From positions 1 to 44,448 of the forward strand of contig PAQS01000029.1 in the NCBI GenBank assembly GCA_002709385.1: DNA of 44,448 nt. Direction: 5' to 3'. This stretch comes from Waddliaceae bacterium. Its GTDB lineage: Bacteria; Chlamydiota; Chlamydiia; Chlamydiales; GCA-2709385. The notes under the pieces are model-generated. The model saw nothing but the letters and a program-made list of their open reading frames with translations, was not told the origin of the DNA and made no database searches. Below, in pieces: positions 41,782 through 44,448 of the stretch. A program made the position numbers and the translations under genes. The first letter of the stretch is position 1. Each line of letters begins with the position of its first letter.

Positions 41782-42249
41782 ATGTCAGCCCCGAGCTTAA
41801 ATACTATAGACTTCCAACTAAAAGACCAAAATGCACAACTACGTAATTTTAAAGAGTTTCAAGGGCAATGGGTCATTCTTTATTTTTATCCCAAAGATGA
41901 TACTCCTGGTTGCACTACAGAAGCTTGTGATTTCAACGATAATTTGACAGCGTTTTCTTCCTCTAATGCTACTGTCATCGGCGTAAGCCCTGATAGTCCA
42001 GAATCGCATAAAAAGTTCATGGAAAAATACCAGCTACAAATTACACTTTTAAGTGACCCTGAAAAAAAGTTACATCATGTCTTTGGAACCTGGGGAATCA
42101 AAAAGAATTATGGAAAAGAATATGAAGGTGTTATTCGTAGCACATTTATTATCGCTCCTAATGGAACCGTACAAGAAAGCATGCGAAATGTTCGTGCAAA
42201 AGGACACGCAGCCCGAGTTCTTAAAAAATTCCAAGAATTGCAACTGTAA
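41782..42249 (+). CDS. bcp: Thioredoxin-dependent peroxiredoxin Bcp
   Basis: Peroxiredoxin of 155 residues, of the Bcp/PrxQ class. The peroxidatic Cys is C44 and resolving Cys C49 in DDTPGCTTEACDF, five residues apart on one helix. FYPKDD and GVSPDSPESHKKF are further family motifs. It reduces peroxides with thioredoxin in the cytosol. AAAGGAG lies upstream of ATG 41782. It follows the signalling operon on the same strand, but its 127-base upstream gap leaves room for its own promoter. Confidence 0.95.
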   Translation: MSAPSLNTIDFQLKDQNAQLRNFKEFQGQWVILYFYPKDDTPGCTTEACDFNDNLTAFSSSNATVIGVSPDSPESHKKFMEKYQLQITLLSDPEKKLHHVFGTWGIKKNYGKEYEGVIRSTFIIAPNGTVQESMRNVRAKGHAARVLKKFQELQL

Positions 42250-42254
42250 ATCAC

Positions 42255-42290
42255 TTTTGTGTTGGTGAAATATAAATCACCAGCACAAAA
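42255..42290 (+). terminator. Hairpin between bcp and the HIT gene
   Basis: TTTTGTGTTGGTGA and TCACCAGCACAAAA pair over 14 bp with one G-U pair and an eight-base loop. No T-run follows, so it may be a weak terminator or an mRNA-stabilising structure. Confidence 0.55.
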
Positions 42291-42320
42291 CTCTATAAAT
42301 TTTGAAAAATTTGAATCTTT

Positions 42321-42740
42321 ATGCCTTTTGAATTACACCCTAACCTTAAAAATAAACTTTTTATCACAGATCTCAAACTCTCTAGAGTCTTACTCGAAGA
42401 TAACTCCCATTATCCATGGATTTTTCTTGTACCACGCAGGGAAAACATTTCCAAAATCATGGATTTGACAGCTCAAGATCAAATACAGCTGCTTCACGAA
42501 ATGGACTATGCACAAAACGTTTTCGAACACTTATTCCATCCTACTCAAATAAACGTTGCTGCTATAGGAAACAAAACGCCCCAACTTCACCTTCATATCA
42601 TTGCAAGAGATTCAGAAGATCCTGCATGGCCAGGAACTGTCTGGGATCACACAGCAAAAAAGCCCTATACAGAAGAAAAAAGAGAAGAAATAATTCAACT
42701 TTTAACCCATTCTTTCTCAGAAATCTCTTTAAATAACTAA
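42321..42740 (+). CDS. HIT-domain nucleotide-binding protein
   Basis: HIT-family protein of 139 residues. The triad segment is QLHLHII (Q88, H90, H92); a Gln in the first place is common in this subgroup. WIFLVPRRENISKIMDL and VAAIGNKTPQ are typical flanks. Such proteins hydrolyse nucleotide phosphoramidates or adenylated conjugates; the exact substrate is unknown. The Shine-Dalgarno is weak. The stop codon abuts repeat A copy 5. Confidence 0.85.
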   Translation: MPFELHPNLKNKLFITDLKLSRVLLEDNSHYPWIFLVPRRENISKIMDLTAQDQIQLLHEMDYAQNVFEHLFHPTQINVAAIGNKTPQLHLHIIARDSEDPAWPGTVWDHTAKKPYTEEKREEIIQLLTHSFSEISLNN

Positions 42741-42770
42741 CCCGCGCTTCCAGTACGCTAGATAAGAGTG
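42737..42770. repeat. Dispersed repeat A, partial copy 5
   Basis: CTAACCCGCGCTTCCAGTAC matches the middle of copy 1 (CTAATCCGCGCTTCC), and ACGCTAGATAAGAGT matches the middle of copy 4 (ACGTTAGATAAGAGT). The outer arms are missing. It begins on the stop codon of the HIT gene. Confidence 0.55.
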
Positions 42771-42775
42771 AGATT

Positions 42776-43651
42776 TTATAGAGAAAAATTAAAAAGTTCT
42801 AGAAATCGACAATTACGTATGTAGATATCTCTATTTGAACTATTCCATGTATTACTTTTAATCGCATAACCAATAACTGCCAATGCCCGACTAAGCTGTA
42901 ATAAAGGCATGACAAGTTCATATTTAGGTACTTTTCGAATACTCCTATACCCTTCTAAGAGGGACTTTTTATATTTGGGATGTATCATCGTACATAAATC
43001 TTGTTCAGCAAAACCTGAACGAGCACTTGCCCAATCAATAATTCCTTGTAATTTACCTTGGTTGACAATGATGTTTCCAGGACGAAAATCACGGTGTACA
43101 ATGCAAGGTCCATCTACTTTGTCTAAGTAATGAGAATGAGCATCAAAATAGCTCTGAATCTTTTCTATAAGAGAAACTGAAAAATGACTCATACATTCAG
43201 AAAGCTCTTCTTTAAATTTCTTTTCAAAATACTCTCTCGAAGAAAATAAAAGAGTTTTTTCTCTTATCAAATCACCATAAGCAGCTGTACGATTGGTATG
43301 GAGTTTGGCTAAATTTGCACCTATTTCAAAAGCTAAAGAATCGCTCCAGTCACGTTCCTGAAGTAAATCTCCTTCAAAGCACTCCATAAGAATAGCTCCA
43401 TAAATGTTTGAGTGAGGCTCTATGCTATCAAGAAGAAGTGGAGAAGGATATTTTTTCTCCAAATAACGCAAAAAATAAAGCTCGCGACGATAATCTTCTT
43501 CCTCACTAGAAATCTTCAAAATCAAAGAAGTTCCATCTAGCTGAGTGACTCTATATACAAGCGCAATCATAGTATGATCATGATCTATAAGCGTGAACAC
43601 AGCCTCTTTCAAATTAAGCTCTTCTCTATATTTTTTTATTCTATTTTCCAT
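42776..43651 (-). CDS. APH/choline kinase-family phosphotransferase
   Basis: Small-molecule kinase of 291 residues. The catalytic loop is HRDFRPGN (D188, N193) and the metal-binding Asp is D206 in IIDWASA; ILKIS near residue 46 carries the ATP-binding Lys. This is the aminoglycoside phosphotransferase fold, which also includes choline, ethanolamine, homoserine and fructosamine kinases. The substrate cannot be read; resistance is only one option. It is divergent from the repeat-protein gene. Confidence 0.82.
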   Translation of the reverse strand: MENRIKKYREELNLKEAVFTLIDHDHTMIALVYRVTQLDGTSLILKISSEEEDYRRELYFLRYLEKKYPSPLLLDSIEPHSNIYGAILMECFEGDLLQERDWSDSLAFEIGANLAKLHTNRTAAYGDLIREKTLLFSSREYFEKKFKEELSECMSHFSVSLIEKIQSYFDAHSHYLDKVDGPCIVHRDFRPGNIIVNQGKLQGIIDWASARSGFAEQDLCTMIHPKYKKSLLEGYRSIRKVPKYELVMPLLQLSRALAVIGYAIKSNTWNSSNRDIYIRNCRFLELFNFSL

Positions 43652-43693
43652 GCTTCAAAAACCTAAACCACAAAAGCTAAATAATTTTTACTA

Positions 43694-43721
43694 TTTACAT
43701 AAGATATGAGATTGTTATTAT
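43694..43721 (+). promoter_or_regulatory. Candidate sigma70-type promoter of the helical-repeat gene
   Basis: TTTACA (43694-43699) and TATTAT (43716-43721) are 16 bases apart. The transcript would start near 43728, giving a leader of about 105 bases with two small hairpins (43768-43782 and 43793-43808) before the ribosome site AGGAGG at 43818-43823. Confidence 0.5.
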
Positions 43722-43833
43722 GGAAATCAAACAACATAAAAAAAAGGAAATAAACAAAACCAATCAAGCTACAAAAAGTAGCAAATCAGTAAGACGTTAT
43801 TATACGTCATATAAAGTAGGAGGCAATTCTAAG

Positions 43834-44448
43834 ATGAGTTTATCAATTAATGAAAACCTAAATAATCAAAGTTTGCCCTCACAACACATAGAAGATCAGT
43901 CTCAAGTTTCTTCCAAAGATCGTGGAGACTACTTCAATCGAGCTGCTTACTGCGATAAAAGAAGCAATACAAGTCAATCAAATGAAGAACTTGCAAGCCC
44001 TATGGAGTTAGCACGAGCTTTCTCTCGTAACGGCAAAGAAAAAGCTTCTCACGCATTAGATAAAAGCAAAGAATTAGCCGAAAAAGGTAAAGATTCCGCC
44101 TCTGATGCTTTGGAAAAAACAAAAGATCTTGCTGAGGAAGGCAAAGAAAAAGCTTCTCACGCATTTGAAAAGAGCAAGGAGTTAGCCGAAAAAGGTAAAG
44201 ATTCCGCTTCTGATGCTTGGGAAAAAACAAAAAACCTCGCTGAAGAAGGTAAAGAAAAAGCCTCTCACGCATGGGACAAAAGCAAGGAATTAGCCGAAAA
44301 AGGTAAAGATTCCGCTTCTGATGCTTGGGAAAAAACAAAAAACCTTGCTGAAGAAGGCAAAGAAAAAGCCTCTCACGCATGGGACAAAAGCAAGGAATTA
44401 GCCGAAAAAGGTAAAGATTCCGCTTCTGATGCTTGGGAAAAAACAAAA
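43834..44448 (+). CDS. 18-residue-period amphipathic helical repeat protein (partial, runs off window)
   Basis: Partial gene, 205 codons visible with no stop. The first 66 residues are polar and unordered (MSLSINENLNNQSLPSQHIE), then a 36-residue unit built of two 18-residue halves, GKEKASHALDKSKELAEK and GKDSASDAWEKTKNLAEE, repeats nearly four times. Eighteen residues are exactly five alpha-helical turns, so each half presents Ala, Leu and Trp on the same face of one long amphipathic helix rich in Lys and Glu. This is like LEA-type and apolipoprotein-type helices that coat membranes or protect proteins. The frame is open back to ATG 43720, but that lies within the promoter; ATG 43834 has AGGAGG ten bases upstream. 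Function is unknown. Confidence 0.75.
   Translation, partial: MSLSINENLNNQSLPSQHIEDQSQVSSKDRGDYFNRAAYCDKRSNTSQSNEELASPMELARAFSRNGKEKASHALDKSKELAEKGKDSASDALEKTKDLAEEGKEKASHAFEKSKELAEKGKDSASDAWEKTKNLAEEGKEKASHAWDKSKELAEKGKDSASDAWEKTKNLAEEGKEKASHAWDKSKELAEKGKDSASDAWEKTK
44032..44448 (+). repeat. 108-base tandem repeat, about 3.9 units visible
   Basis: Units begin at 44032, 44140, 44248 and 44356 (cut by the window end). Later units are almost identical at base level while the first is more diverged, suggesting recent expansion at the 3' side. Each encodes two 18-residue helices. Confidence 0.9.

Noticed and set aside
42776-43651. Aminoglycoside-resistance gene
   Set aside because: Only the kinase fold is visible; the same motifs occur in choline and other metabolite kinases, so a resistance name is not justified.
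44000-44446. Open frame of 148 codons on the minus strand opposite the tandem repeats
   Set aside because: It is the mirror of the 108-base repeats, has no ribosome site, and the plus-strand frame has the promoter, ribosome site and sensible helical repeat.
1-44448. tRNA, rRNA, prophage or integron genes
   Set aside because: I looked for tRNA T-arm-like and rRNA segments, phage structural genes and integrases and saw none that I could support.

Overview
The window looks like a chromosomal segment of an AT-rich, obligately intracellular bacterium, most likely an environmental (chlamydia-like) member of the Chlamydiota. The pointers are a SET-domain protein of the size and form of the chlamydial nuclear effector NUE, an insulinase-type M16 protease, DUF3313- and DUF3568-type lipoproteins, several small two-lobed membrane proteins of the inclusion-protein type, and an ankyrin effector-like protein. 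None of these is decisive alone, and no rRNA or tRNA gene was seen to fix the taxon. Gene density is high, genes are short-spaced and mostly start with a clear Shine-Dalgarno sequence.

Layout. Positions 1-451 are gene-free with decayed sequence and insertion-sequence-like direct repeats. 452-7737 holds a repeat-rich probable surface protein, a BaiN/HI0933 flavoprotein, a metallo-beta-lactamase-fold hydrolase, a 2,4-dienoyl-CoA reductase-like SDR, two paralogous secreted proteins and Dps. 7976-15337 is an acyl-CoA block: a three-gene coupled operon (VLCAD-like dehydrogenase, carboxyltransferase, enoyl-CoA hydratase) and, across a coiled-coil protein with an FPPPP motif, a thiolase. 15657-23631 holds small membrane and lipoproteins, an aldehyde dehydrogenase, an insulinase and a large unknown membrane protein. 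23612-27095 is an overlapping operon for pantothenate and CoA synthesis (PanG-like, PanB, PanC, CoaBC), which would feed the acyl-CoA enzymes. 27239-36925 carries a class D beta-lactamase, two membrane proteins, RecQ, carbonic anhydrase, the SET protein, an M18 aminopeptidase, Tpx and the ankyrin protein.

The most striking block is 37192-41654: five co-directional genes encoding a receiver-adenylate cyclase, an H-NOX haem sensor, a cytosolic PAS histidine kinase, a receiver-HDOD protein and a lone receiver. All key signalling residues are visible. It reads as a gas (probably nitric oxide) sensing phosphorelay whose outputs include cAMP synthesis. A thiol peroxidase (Bcp), a HIT protein and a small-molecule kinase follow, and the window ends inside a gene for an 18-residue-period helical repeat protein.

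A family of dispersed inverted repeats (core GATTAGGTAGCCATTGGAG) sits between genes at six places, often overlapping stop codons; a second motif (CCCTCGAGGcgnTTGCAAAA) occurs three times, twice beside the first. Start codons given here are often later than the longest open frame, chosen by Shine-Dalgarno, signal peptide or promoter position.
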